Of a stretch of 64,000 nt of DNA, positions 48,934-60,979 are shown in pieces. Position numbers and translations under genes: made by a program. The notes beneath the pieces were generated by a model that made no database searches, was not told where the DNA came from, and saw only the letters and a program-made list of their open reading frames with translations. The stretch's first letter is position 1. Each line of letters opens with the position of its first letter. Source of the DNA: Paragordius varius (taxonomy: Eukaryota; Nematomorpha); assembly GCA_964247055.1 (NCBI GenBank), contig OZ176050.1:5208001-5272000 (forward strand), given 5' to 3'.

Positions 48934-49270
48934 TGATATGATGTTATATAATATGCAACAAAACAAAACTCTATTTTATATATTACTTTGCTATTCAATG
49001 CATACATATAATACTTTTCTGTTATTAATATTTTACGTGACATGTTATATACTACGTGACAAGTTTTAGACGATGTGACTGTTTTATAAATGCACACTCA
49101 TCATTCTCAGAAATTTGTATATGTTAATGCACGATAAAAATATATAATAAGATCCGTATACATTTCTCGGAATTAAATATAACCTATATAAACAACAACT
49201 TTTTTAAGTCCATTGCATTACTGTGTTTTCCCATTATTGTGTTATAATAAATTATACCCAACTGATATTA
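48934..49270 (+). repeat. Right LTR of the Gypsy-type fossil
   Basis: 337 bp, preceded by the purine-rich AAAGGTGGGAGATA. About 97 percent identical to the left LTR, with a 5-bp length difference near its start. Confidence 0.9.
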
Positions 49271-50227
49271 CTGTTTACCCAGAAGCCAATATTTAAAAAA
49301 CGCAAGACTAAATTTTTTGCCTTTTAACAGAGAATAACTCGAATCCTCAGTAAATTTAACGGTTTCATACCCTGGGCAAAAAATTATGGTTTTTTGAAAA
49401 AAATGGCATTTTACGGGGTGAACGGGTAAAAAGAGAGCCTAAATTAAAAAAGTAAGCCGACTATGTCCGGCGCAATCGAAAAAAAGTAAAAAAAAAATAT
49501 ATTTGAAATCGAATGGTCCAAGACGTTTTCCGGAAAATTGTCTCAAAGACACGATTTTTGTGGACTTCTGTTTTCAAAAAAACCCGTTTTTTACACGGGG
49601 TGGGCCTGAACTGGGGGCCTAATAGGGCGAAGCTATTCTCGAGCATTCATTAATAATTATATTTTTTTGACATTTGGATTTGAATGAGTCGATTGATTTT
49701 CCGATCACAAAGCTAACATTTTCCATTTTTATAAATATATAGAATTTAATGATCGGAATCGAAAGGCTGGTATAAACATTCTTTCCTAACCAGAAGATTT
49801 TATGATATATTTATCTACGATGATTGTTATTTTTCTTTATAACAATAATTTTACAAGTTAAAAGACATTTTTTGTTAAATTCTATTTTTATCAATCGCGA
49901 CCCCATAATTTTTGATACGCGACCTCAAATGGGTTCGCGACCCATAGTCAAAGAAGCCCTGCTCTAAATGTCTAACACAATGTAACATTTATATGCGTTT
50001 TAAGGTTACAGCTTAATCACCGCACTTATTTAACGAACAAGGGGCTCGGCACTTTTTATTCTTATTTATTATTCTGGGTATACTCATAATATTATCGAAT
50101 TTTCATAAAACCTATCATTCATAAGAAATTTTAAATGATTATTATTTTTGCCAAGAACTAAAAAACCATATACCATAGAGGCAAACTATTGATCTTTATC
50201 GGTATCACTGAGAAATTAATGTATGTA

Positions 50228-52685
50228 CTAACTTACCTTGGGCAAAAAAATACAATCAAAAAATTATTTTTGTGGACTTTGATTTTTTTGAAAAAAATGG
50301 CATTTTACGGGAGTAGCGGGTAAAAAGAGGGCCTAAATAAAAAAAGTGAGTCGACTATGTTCGGCGCGATCAAAAATAAGTAAACAAAAATCATATTTGA
50401 AATCGAATAGTCCAACACTTTCTCCGAAAAATTGTCTCTACCTGTTTTTTACACGGGGTAAGCCCGAACTGGGGGCCTTTTTCAAAAAAGGGCGAAGCTA
50501 TTGTCGGGGCATTCATTAATGATTATATTTTTTCGATGTTTGGATTTGATTGGGTTCACCGGTTTTCCGGAAACAGATCACGAAGCCACATGATGAATCA
50601 GTTTTTAGCGGGTAACTCCTTACCCAGCAGCTATCATCAAAGAAACGCTTGACTAAAATTTTTTCCTTTTAACAGGGATTACGTAGAATCCATATTGAAT
50701 TTTTACGGTCTCATACCTAGGGCGAAAAATAGATTTAAAAAATTATTTTTGTGGACTTTTTGAAAAAAATGGCATTTTACGGGGGGAGCGGGTAAAAAGA
50801 GGGCCTAAATTAAAAAAGCGAGACGACTATGTTCGGCGCAATCGAAAATAAGTAAACAAAAATCATATTTGAAATTGAATGATCCAACACGTTCTCCAGA
50901 AAATTGTCTCAAAGACACGATTTTTGTGGAATTCTGTTTTCAAAAAAAACCGTTTTTCACACGGGGTGGGCCCGAACTGGGGGCCTATTTCAAAAAAAGG
51001 CAAAGCTATTGTCGGGGCATTCATTAATGATTATATTTTTTCGATCGGAAAACGGGTATACACATTCAAATCAAAACGTACAAAAAATATCATTAATGAT
51101 TGCCCCGGCAATAGCTTCGCCCTTTTCTTAAATTAGGTCCCCAGTTCGGGCCCAACCAGTGTAAAAAACGTTTTTTTTGAAAAGAAGTTCAAAAAATCGT
51201 GTCTTTGAGACAAATGTTTTGAACCATTCGTTTTTAAATATGATTTTTTTACTTTTTTTCGATTGCGCCGAACATAGTCGGGATCGCTTTAAAAAAACTC
51301 AGAACACAAAAATAATTTTTTGACTCTATTTTCACCCAAGGTATGAGACCTTAAAAATTTAATGAGGATTCCAGATATTCCCTGTTAAAAGGCAAAAATT
51401 TTAATTGCGCGTTTCTTATATTGCCTACTGGGTAAGGAGATGCCCGCTAAAAACTGCCCCCTCATATCGAAATAGCGTGCCTTTGGGACTAAATTTCAGA
51501 AAACCCATCAGGCTATATCAATAGGTGCTTTAAATATTACCCGTAACAAGGCAAAATATGTCGTACGGCTTTTTAAATTTACCGTTAATTAGCCCCTTAC
51601 CCTGAAAAATGCACCATAGAATGATTTTTTAGTTTTGAGGCAATTTTTCCGAAAACTAATGAGAGCATATGGAATCAATCATAATTCCAAGGCGCCTTTT
51701 TTGTTACAGCCTGTGGGTAGGGGCTCCCTGCCTAAAACTAAGCCACCTAGAAGTTAATTTTCAGAAAATTTATCAGGCCATATAAGTTTAATAAGGGCTT
51801 AAAATATTCCCGTAAAAAGGCAAAAATTTTAGTAAAGCGGTTTTGTTGACTTACCCTTCAATTAGGCCCTTGTCCTGAAAAATGCGCCACCATAGAATGA
51901 ATTTTTGGTTGAGGCATTTTTTCGAAAATCCCACGAGAGCTTTTGGAATTAATCATGACTCCAGGTATTGCCCGAATTTAGGCAAAAATTTTAATCGAGC
52001 GTTTTTTTGTTTCGCCCCTGGTTAGGGGGCTACCAGGGTAAAACTACGTCCCATATCGATGCAGCATGCCTTTGGAGCCAAATTTCAGAGAACCTATGAG
52101 TTTAATATATGGAATTCATATTAATTCCATACATTCCCCATATAAAGGCAAATATTTTGCCCAGCGCCTTTTTATACCTGCCGCCACTATATAGAAATTG
52201 CTTGTTTTGGAGCTAAGATACAGAAAATAAGGCATATGAGCTCATATTAAAAGCTTAAAATATTACTCGTAACTAGGTAAAAAAAGTCAGGCGTTTTATA
52301 TAAGTCGTTAATTTGGAGCCTTTATGTCCTAAAAATACGCCATCATATAACGATTATTTTGTGTTGAGGTATTTTTTCGAGACCATGAGACGATGGTATC
52401 AAAGATGATTCTAAATATTTGCCCTATAAAGGCAAAGAATTTAACTCAGCACTTTTCCACAAAGGTCTATGGGTAAAGGTCTACCGGTTTGAAAATGAGA
52501 CGCCATACAAAAATGGCGTGGTTTTGGAGCTAATTTTAAAAAAACTTAAGAAGCCATACGAGTTCAGTTAGACACATTTCTGGGGAATTTGTATAATATC
52601 ATTCTTTCCTTTAAAAAGTGACCACAAATTGCTTTTTATATCCCTTGATCTCAGCTGTGTGAACACAATTTCAAAATAGAACTCA
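50228..52685. repeat. Helitron-derived module cluster in inverted arrangement
   Basis: 50228-51050 carries two or three modules in minus orientation; 51050-52685 continues in plus orientation with internal blocks and the flank ATATCCCTTGATCTCAGCTG seen in the composites. No Helitron terminus remains at either edge. The right edge joins a TAACACTT-family repeat near 52690. Confidence 0.65.
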
Positions 52686-52739
52686 TTACATGTGTGCATT
52701 AGTTATATTAAAAAGTAATACAAATAATCCACTTTTTCT

Positions 52740-53765
52740 GTATCTATCAATCTTAGATGTGATTTATTCATTCCAGTCATTCGATTCAAATTGAAGTAGT
52801 TGGATGCCCCAGGCCTATTTAAAATTAAATATTTTAAAAAATATGAAATGAATTGAAACCATGGGAAAATTTGCACTTATATAACATTAATGAACCGAAA
52901 TATATAAAAAGGTTCATTTAAAAATAGTTAATATAATCTATTTTAAGGTAATCAAGGTAAAAATTTAGTCAACATGACATATTGCATTAACTAATTTTAA
53001 AAATAATACAAAAAACCACTTTTTCTGTTTCTTCAATGATAGATGGATTTAAATCAAAAATTAGCTTTAATTTTAGCTTTAAAATCAAATGAACACGATA
53101 TTTTGCTAAAATGTTATAAAAAAATGGCGTGGAAGTAGTTTGATATGGAACTTTTTTTACAAAAATAAATTTTATTTAGAAATTTCGGCTTATTTATATA
53201 ATTTTTATTAGGATAGAAGCATAGATTTTCGGGACCGTTTCTTTCGGTAGTTTTTTTAAAAATAAACTTAAATTTGAAGCTGTTTATTTTGTTATTTTTT
53301 AATTTTACCATTGCACGCATGTCACGTTGACTAAATTTTTACCTTTCGGTTTTGGCTAAAAATAAGTAATATCAAGTATTTTTGAATATATTTTTATATA
53401 TTTTGGTTTATTAATGTTATATAAGTGTAGAATTTTGCCATGGTTTCGATTCTTCCATATTTTTTAAGAATTATATTTTGAGCAGGCCAGGGGTATCCCC
53501 AAGATCTAAAATAAATGTGTTGTATACAAGTGTTAAATAAAAACGATATTTACAAAAAATCTTATAAAATAAAAATGGCGTCGAAATAGTTTGATATTTT
53601 CAATAACTATTCGGATATTTAGGCTTATTTATATAAATTTGTTAGAATAGAAGCATAAAAACAAACCGAGACCGTTTCTATCAGTATTTTATAAAAATAT
53701 CAACTTAAATATAATCTAGGGTATTTAGATACCCCAGAATCGAAGTGTTTAGTAATTTATGCGAA
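52740..53765. repeat. Cluster of TAACACTT-family repeats
   Basis: Three partial copies in alternating orientation (about 52740-53280, 53281-53510, 53511-53765). They share GGATAGAAGCATA, ATGAACACGATATTTTGC and CAAGTGTTAAATA-type phrases with the copies at 14.5, 16.8 and 26.1 kb. Confidence 0.5.
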
Positions 53766-54563
53766 CTCCGGTAAAATATAATACGCATATAGAAAAAACG
53801 AGCGATTATGAATTATAAAGTTTTCAGCTTGACCCAATCGAAATTAACAGCCAATTTTATAGCTAATTATTTGAATGTAAAATCGGTTTAATAGCTGGCG
53901 ATCCCGACGAGTTTTTAATATTTACTTTTATTCCCTATTATTATTTATTTTATTTTTACCGTTAAAACCAATTCCAAATATTTTTCTCTATAGTGATACC
54001 GATGTTTTAGATGAGGCTCTTAAAAATGTAGGAATATCTTTAACCTAATTTATAATTAAATATATGATATTTGTTGTGTACACAGAGCATAAAATTGATG
54101 GTTGTAGCAATAACCTGATGTAATATATATTCAAATACAAAATGTATAAATCATCCTGGTGCTTTTGGGTTTAGGCGCGAGGAGTATGATAGTAATTACA
54201 ACTTTTGTGGCATTGCTATATCATAAAATGGTCAAATTTGCACATATTTTTTTAAATAATTTTATTTAAGGAGGCTAAACGTTTTATTCAAAAATATCAC
54301 TTTTATATAATTAATTATATAAATAAAAGGCAAACCAATTTTTTTTTTAAACAGCCTCAACTACCGAAATTTATCAAAAAACTATAGAGTTGATATAGGA
54401 TTAATATAGTTATATACAAAACTTTACGATACATATATTCTCTATATTACAGTATAATATATAATTAAGTTGTTCGATAATATTTTTTTTGAATTTTATA
54501 ACGCGATAAATTACTCAAAATATTTACTTTTATAGTTAATTTGTATACAGTTCCTTTTTACAA
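53766..54563 (+). promoter_or_regulatory. Upstream region of the hnRNP gene
   Basis: It contains a diverged dispersed repeat (54145-54330, related to 25815-26010). A TATACAG acceptor-like site lies 13 nt before the start ATG, suggesting a noncoding first exon further upstream. No promoter motif can be singled out. Confidence 0.35.
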
Positions 54564-56020
54564 ATGGCAGACGCTGAATATCAAAACGATCAAACTTATG
54601 AGGATGCTAACCAAAACCAATCACAATACGATCAAATGGAACAGGAAAATATAAATGGGTCTGGTGATAACCCTACTGGTAAAAAGGAGACCGTTAATAA
54701 TACAAAAAGAGATGACGACGAAAGGTAAAATTTTATGTGTATGTTTAGAAAATTATTTCTTGGAGGAATAAGTTGGGAAACGACAGAAAGTTTTTTTTGT
54801 TTTTTATAATATATAGATGATTTAAGAAGTTATCTTACCAAATATGGGAATGTCATTGACCTTGTTATTAAAACCGATCCTAACACTGGAAAATCCAGGG
54901 GATTTGGATTTGTTTTATTTGATAGTTCGGACAGTGTGGAAAATGTAAGACTGTTATTTAATTTTAGCTACTTGCTGCTTGTCCACATTCTCTTAACGGA
55001 AAACAAATAGATGTTAAACGTGCCAAAAGCCGTCCAGGTAGAGAGATGATGCGTAAAGTGTTTGTTGGAGGCATGGATCCGAACACAACTGAAGATGATT
55101 TAAAAGAGGCATTCGCTAGGTTTGGAGAGGTTAGTTACATTTATATAGATACTTGTTAAATTTTTTGTATTAATATTTTATATTATCATTTATTTTTAAT
55201 ATAATCAAATAATTTAAATTAGGTCGAAAGAATAGAGCAACCTTTTGACAAAGTTCGGAACCAAAAACGAAATTTCTGTTTTCTTACCTTCCCTACCCCT
55301 GATATTGTAGTTGAAATAACAAAACTTCATAAGATTACCGTTAGAGGTAAAGAATGTGATGTTAAAAAAGCCACCCCTTCGTCCAAAAATATACCCAATC
55401 AAAATGGTATGTTTTAATTTTTTTAAAATTTCAAATATTTATGGGAAATGTTGTAAATGGCATTTTTTTAGCTGGTGGGTACAATGCTGGTTTCGGAGCT
55501 CCTGGTGCTGCCCAATGGCCTAGTGGATATAATTATTACCCAGGTATTTATTTTATTTAAAAAAATATGTTTACCCATTCTGCGAGCTCTTTTTGATATT
55601 CTTTAGATGCAAACTACGGTAATTATGGTGGCTACGATTACTCTGGTTACTACCAAGGTTTCGGTAATTATTTAACTTTTTGGTGTTTTTTACAAATTTT
55701 ATAAATTTATTCTTAATAGGTGGTTATCCGGATTATTATCAAGGCTATTATCCTCCAGCAGCCCAACAAAGTATGTAAAATACAGTTAAGATTGTAAATG
55801 TTTTTAACAGTAAATGTTAAATTTTAGTTGAATGTAACTTAAAGTATTCGGTTATAATATTTATGAGAAAAAATACAAAATAAACATAAGAGAGGTGTAT
55901 TTTCTAAAATTTTAATTTGATATTTTAGTGCCACCTGTGTTTCCACATCAAACGAATGGCGGTAAAGCAAAGAGGGGAGGTATGGCTGCCAGTCATGCTT
56001 ATCACCCTTATCAACGCTAG
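54564..56020 (+). CDS. Two-RRM hnRNP A/B-D (Squid-like) RNA-binding protein
   Basis: Nine exons: 54564-54724, 54749-54789, 54817-54944, 54968-55129, 55223-55406, 55472-55543, 55607-55657, 55720-55770, 55929-56020. They give 313 residues with phases closing. The N-terminus is acidic and Gln/Asn-rich. RRM1: KLFLGGISW (RNP2) and RGFGFVLF (RNP1), ending [13 protein letters not shown]2: KVFVGGMDP and RNFCFLTF, then CDVKKA. A Gly/Tyr-rich tail ([18 protein letters not shown]) ends in KRGG...HPYQR. This is the order of vertebrate hnRNP AB/D and insect Squid. Family role: nuclear and shuttling factor in mRNA processing, localisation and stability. Introns 1-3 are only 24, 27 and 23 nt; two of them cut RRM1, and each would cause a stop or frameshift if retained. 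Short exons encoding the tail repeats could be alternatively spliced. Confidence 0.93.
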
Positions 56021-56576
56021 AATAAGGTAAAAAATTGTGAAAACAGTTTTGTTCATTATATAATATTGAATTGTTTATTTTAAAAGCATTTTTTCTTTTT
56101 TATATTAACTTAGGTGTTGTAAATGCAAACCCTTCTTAACCATTAGTTGTTCAACTTTCAAAAATATAAATTTAGTATAACTCTCCTCTATTAATATAGT
56201 AACTATGTGGGATGATTGAAGAATAATAATAATTATATTGCATTGTTTTTTCATTGTATTTATTGATAATATCCTTTTTTATTCAACAAAAATTTATAAA
56301 TTTTGTGTTTGTACTTGATTTTATCATATTCCCATTTTCATCAATATCCATACATTTTTATTAAATGGTCTTATATATATAACCGATAATTGTAAATAAA
56401 TGAATTTATACCTTAATTTTTAAAGTAATAATATATCGCGTTTATTTAAAGAAAATTGAATTTTCTCCATCTCATGCAAGTCATCCGTTTTACATTTTTC
56501 GGAAAAGTTAGTATTAATGGATAAATGGATATTTATTCATGTAATTTATTATAGATTTGGAATATATAATTTACAG
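56021..56576 (+). other. hnRNP 3' UTR and intergenic region
   Basis: A possible 3' UTR intron runs from GTAAAAAATT at 56027 to TTAACTTAG at about 56114. Poly(A)-signal-like AATAAA words follow downstream. A possible upstream exon of the next gene near 56480-56505 is too weak to call. Confidence 0.3.
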
Positions 56577-59500
56577 GAATTCACACCGTCAATCTGGATG
56601 TTTACCTATTACATCTTATCACTTTATAAGGTAACAATCAATAATAGTGAAACTCATAAACATTAAACAATTGTTTATTGTTTTTAATTGTTAGTTTGTA
56701 AAAAAAGTTACTTAACGTTTCCAAAATTAATTAAATATCGCTTATCCCATTAACTATGTGCCGATTTCAGAATCAATTTACTTTTGTTAGCCAGATAATT
56801 TTATTTCTTACAAGGTTACATTTACCTTATTTCCTTATCAAAATATCATGATGCTTTATAATACCTAATGTTATAATGCATTTAGGTCTAACAACATTTT
56901 TGGGGACAATTTGAGTGAGTCCCAACCATTCATATCATACGTGGCTTATATTAGAAAAAGTGATTCATTACCTGGAATCTCTAATTTAAAAAATCGTTTA
57001 TATGTGTTCAACACTGAAGATTGGCACATGAATGTATGGAAAAATGCCACTATAAATGAACAAAGGCGAATAAGAAAGGCCTTTAGAACTATTTTTTCCC
57101 AAAAAACGTCATTTAAATATCGGGAAATGATATATCAGCTATTGCCACCCTCACCACCCAAAGAAAGTTTAAATTAAAAACAAGCTTTATAAATATCCAT
57201 TTAATGATACTTTTTCTCTATTTAAACGCATCACTTGATTTGATATCACAAGTTCCATTTGTTATTTATATATTTTACTGTTAAAAAGTGAGATGGGAAT
57301 GTAATCCATTTTTTTCGGGTGTGGATTTTTGTGGGCCCAATGGAGATTGTATTGAATCGGAAAATGAACAATACTCTAGTACTACGGAAACGCAGTACAT
57401 AACAACACTGAACAATGTTACTTCATTCCTTAAGTCAACTCGAATCACTGCATCGCAGGCAGAAGATTTTTTTAAATGCGTATGCAATGATGGATGGCAG
57501 GGTAGATTTTGTCAGGATGGTAAGATTTGGATTGCATTAAGTATTTTAAAAACCATATTTTCACGCCTCCATACAGATTGAAGTTTTTTCCTAATTTTAA
57601 TCTTAAAATATATACCCAAGTTATGGTCCATTTTTTCCAATTTTCAGGTATTTAGGATATTTTGGGATTGTAAAATGAGGTTTTAACGTATATTAACCAC
57701 GATTAATTGTTATCCACGTAATAATTTTAATACAAACGTTTGTTTGTTTTTTCAGTTAGTCAAAGTTTATATTGAAGTTGCAAATTTACTTTTTCAATAT
57801 ATCATACGAATTGATCCACTATCATGCTTATATCATATTAAACAATATTTACTATTATTTTTTGGCTTAAATGATATCTCTGTGATTATTTATAAAATGA
57901 CTATATCAATTTCAATATACCCATATAACTTGAATTTACCACGAATACCCAGCATCACTTCCTATTTAATAAAATAAATCATATAAAATTGTTTAATATT
58001 CCCGTTAACAACTGTAACTTCTTTTGCATTGATGGCACATCGAACATTATGCATGGATGTTTTTTTAATTTAAGTAATTACGAGAGTATTTTTCTGGCCT
58101 TTCTACAATAATAATAATTAAAACTTCAGTAAACTTAAATTTTGACCAAAACTGTTTTACATTTTTAATAAATATATAAAATTGGGTTGTTTTCACAATT
58201 CCAAATTTTATAATCATATGATTTAGGAATTCACTACGTTTACTTCCAGTCATATGAGTTGGGTAGATACGAAACCTTTTATTACAGCTTAGAACTAGTT
58301 TTTAGGGAGGGTCAGTATTCCAAATAATTTTCATGCAAAGGGTTTTAAAAATTTTGATCATCACGGCCGGTGTTGCCAAAAAATAGGAACCAGTCTTAAT
58401 AAAGTTATAATATTTCTTTTTATTAATCATATAAGAACAGTTATACTCAAATTTATGAGCAGCCTTGATCTAAACTTTAAATTTGAGCTGTACTTTTTCA
58501 AATATAAAACTCTTTGAGTTCAAATTAAAATTTTATGCATATAATCAACAACCTGTTGTTTGTGGTTATGCTCTTAAAGTTGTATTCCTCCTTTTGTTTC
58601 GGGTTAAAAACGTTGAAACATTTTGCTCGCAAAACAATTTTGACGTGTGATAAGTATTTTTATTGTTTCAAGGCGCTTGCAACATATAATACCACAATTA
58701 TTGTATACCTGTTTTACATTCAGATCATACTCTAAATAAGTAGTATCATTAATAGTATGAATAATTCAGGCTGGGCCACGATTGACCAACCTAACCTATA
58801 CAGTGAGCATTAAATACAGCATTATATCCGCAGTCTTCAAAGCTATATATTAAAAAATATTTTATGCGGTCTGCGAAAATTGCAAAAGGTTCATCATATT
58901 AATAGGTAATCAGGTCTTTCTTTATATTCTATTTACTTAAGATATATTTTGAAGACTTCATTTAATTAAAATATATAAACTTTAAATAATTATCCGAGTT
59001 TACTTATAAAAGTTTGCAAAATGATCTGGTTTAGTTCTCAAAATAAAATGGGATACCTGCATATAAGTGACAAAAAAAAGGTGTTTGATGACATAAAAAT
59101 CCAAATCAACGATTATAAAATCCTTACTTGGTTAATAATTCAGTTGGAATCATAAAGAAATATGAATTGATCTGGTTCAACCTCTTATTATTAGTTAAAA
59201 GTTCTGTTTAAATTACAAAGGTATGAATGGTTCCTGTTTTAAAAGCATTAGTGTTTGAACCGTAAGCGCTTTCGAATACATTTAAATCAAGCTTAAATTT
59301 GTATTTGTCTTAATCGTATTCAAATTTATATATCGATAAAATTTCCATGCATGTAATACAATGTATAAAACGTGTATTTTACATATTTAATAGGAATAAA
59401 TTAAAATTGGTTGAATTTCGATTCTATACTCATTTACCTACAGCCAATGAGCAAATATAGATTTCCTATATTTTCATAATGACTAAAAATAAACCTATAA

Positions 59501-60445
59501 TAACTTAATTTAAAATCTTAATCGGCTAGCACATAAACAAAAAAACATTTCATATCAGTCTCTTTTAAAGTTTTGGTTTTGCTTGCATTTTAAGAGATGA
59601 TAATTCATTATAGGTGGAGAAATTCTGACTGATTATATGCCATTTTGAAATTAGTTCCTGTTTGCCAGATAAAATATCACTGTATAAAATACCGTATTGG
59701 TCCGATTTAAGCAATTACACTGAAACTGCTAATATATTTGATTTCAACTCGAAATTAGAAATAACTAGGAATGGGAAAGATTATGGTTTTTAAATTTTAA
59801 AAAAATATATTCCAGTCCTTTGTCTACAAACCGGGCCCAGTTTTTTTCGTAAAATCTAAATTCTTAGTGTATAACCCGAGTTCAAATTAGTTTAAAAATC
59901 GGGTTTGGAATTTATCTTTCAAACTTTGGAAATTAAGTTGATATAAAGAATATTTATTTCTAAATTGTAATAAAAATATATTGCCAATATATTTTTACAC
60001 TATATTATATGTATGGTTTTCTATAAAAACAGTAGAACTCAAACCGCCCAAACTGTTATATAATTTGTATCGGTATTATATATGGTGCACGGCCCTTGAG
60101 ACAAGATAAAGATTTTTTGCGACTTTTTAAATTTTTTGGTAAGGGTACCACTGTACTAAAACATATAAAAATATCAGTATTGTACTGTATGATTCATTTT
60201 AAAATGTTTGGATTAGGATAATCATTTAATACGGCAAAAGTAAAAAATTATAATTTTATAAAGTGTTAAGTAATATATCGTGGTCGTCATTTGTAATAAA
60301 AAATATCTTCAAATGATTTTAGATATCAATGAATGTCACATGGAATCTATATGCATGAATGGTGCAAGATGCATTAATTATGAGCCTCCAAAAAAATTTG
60401 AATGTATTTGTCTCCCTAATACATTTGGAAAAAATTGTCAATATA
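56577..60445 (+). CDS. EGF-module extracellular or cell-surface protein (partial)
   Basis: Four phase-compatible exons: 56577-56630, 56886-57166, 57289-57519, 60323-60445. Exon 3 encodes an EGF domain with six cysteines (CNPFF..., CGPNGDC, then FKCVCNDGWQGRFC), with an unusually long loop of over 40 residues between the third and fourth Cys. Exon 4 encodes a calcium-binding type EGF: DINECHMESICMNGARC, then CICLPNTFGKNC. Both EGF exons are flanked by phase 1 introns, the usual arrangement for shuffled EGF modules. Exons 1-2 encode a region without cysteine clusters (...LYVFNTEDWHMNVWKN...RKAFRTIF...) that is not recognised; a SEA-like or linker role is possible. Start and end exons are missing: the first exon found needs an upstream partner, and the last ends at a splice donor with no downstream exon found here. 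The third intron is 2.8 kb. Confidence 0.65.
57520..60322 (+). other. Large intron of the EGF-module gene
   Basis: AT-rich; apart from the small MITE at 60030-60153, nothing coding or structured is recognised. Confidence 0.4.
60030..60153. mobile_element. Small hAT-like MITE in the EGF-gene intron
   Basis: The left end CAGTAGAACTCAAACCGCCC and right end GGTACCACTG are related to 3494-3677. The shared inner phrase GGCCCTTGAGACAAGATAAA is identical in both. The flanks TATAAAAA and TACTAAAA match at 6 of 8 positions. 124 bp. Confidence 0.5.
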
Positions 60446-60979
60446 GTAATTTTTTCCATTTTAATAAGGATTAAATATACCAATAAGTTTATTTCGTTCG
60501 ATTATTTTTTCTGTTTTATCATTTTTTTGTTTATTTATCTATTAAATTAAGTTTTTAACTTTTCTGGAAAGCTGTTTTTATTTAAACTTGATTTGGCTTT
60601 ATCACTATGAAATGATTATAACTAGACTTACATTAGATATTTAAACCTGATTGACGAAACAAATATTTTTTTTAAAAAGATAATCATACTTTTTTGAAGA
60701 ATGATTCTCTACATAATATATTTTCCGTTTTGAAATATATTAATAAGAGTGTTACCAATTTACATATCTTACATTTTGATTCCCACAAAATAGGTTATGA
60801 TGAAAAATTAGTGTTTCAAAATTCTTGGTGGTCTAGAAAAATATTGGTCTTTTAATTTTACATTTTGTTATTTAACAAGAATCTCAATTTGATTCAAAAA
60901 ATTGACATTTATTTCTTTTTAGCAGGGATATATCGCAAAAATGTCAAAACTTTATATTTTACGCGTTTTTCGTATACTA
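60446..60979. other. AT-rich noncoding stretch
   Basis: No exon downstream of the last EGF exon could be supported here; probably continuing intron. Confidence 0.3.

Larger units (their letters stand above)
44731..49270 (+). mobile_element. Gypsy-type LTR retrotransposon fossil
   Basis: A 4.5-kb element with two LTRs and the flanking 5-bp duplication CTGTT (44726-44730 and 49271-49275), inserted into the Helitron of the composite. Parts in order: left LTR, primer-site region, gag with two CCHC knuckles, protease, reverse transcriptase, RNase H, integrase, purine tract, right LTR. This is the Gypsy/Metaviridae order, with no envelope-like part seen. The LTRs differ by about ten substitutions and one 5-bp indel, roughly 3 percent, so it is fairly young compared with its surroundings. 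The coding part is broken, with about half a dozen breaks. Confidence 0.92.
42507..49743 (-). mobile_element. Helitron within the composite, interrupted twice
   Basis: Minus-strand 5' end TCTATATATTTATAAAAATG at 49743. 3' CTAG at 42510-42507 with the hairpin TCACGCTTCGGTGTGGCG next to it. Subtracting the insertions at 42609-44081 and 44731-49270 leaves about 1.22 kb, matching the 1.24-kb copy at 1597-2833. Both hAT/Helitron junctions correspond to those in that copy. Confidence 0.78.
42285..49961 (-). mobile_element. hAT::Helitron composite enlarged by later insertions
   Basis: The outer ends CAGGGCTTCTTAAACTTTTG (42285) and GTCAAAGAAGCCCTG (49961) are the two hAT MITE termini. The flanks CTCTAAAT (42277-42284) and CTCTAAAT (49962-49969) are identical 8-bp duplications, so the 7.7-kb span moved or arose as one insertion that later grew. 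hAT sequence is only 42285-42506 and 49744-49961. Inside are the minus-strand Helitron (42507-49743), a plus-strand Helitron and a Gypsy-type LTR fossil. Orientation is opposite to the 1411-3050 copy. Confidence 0.85.
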
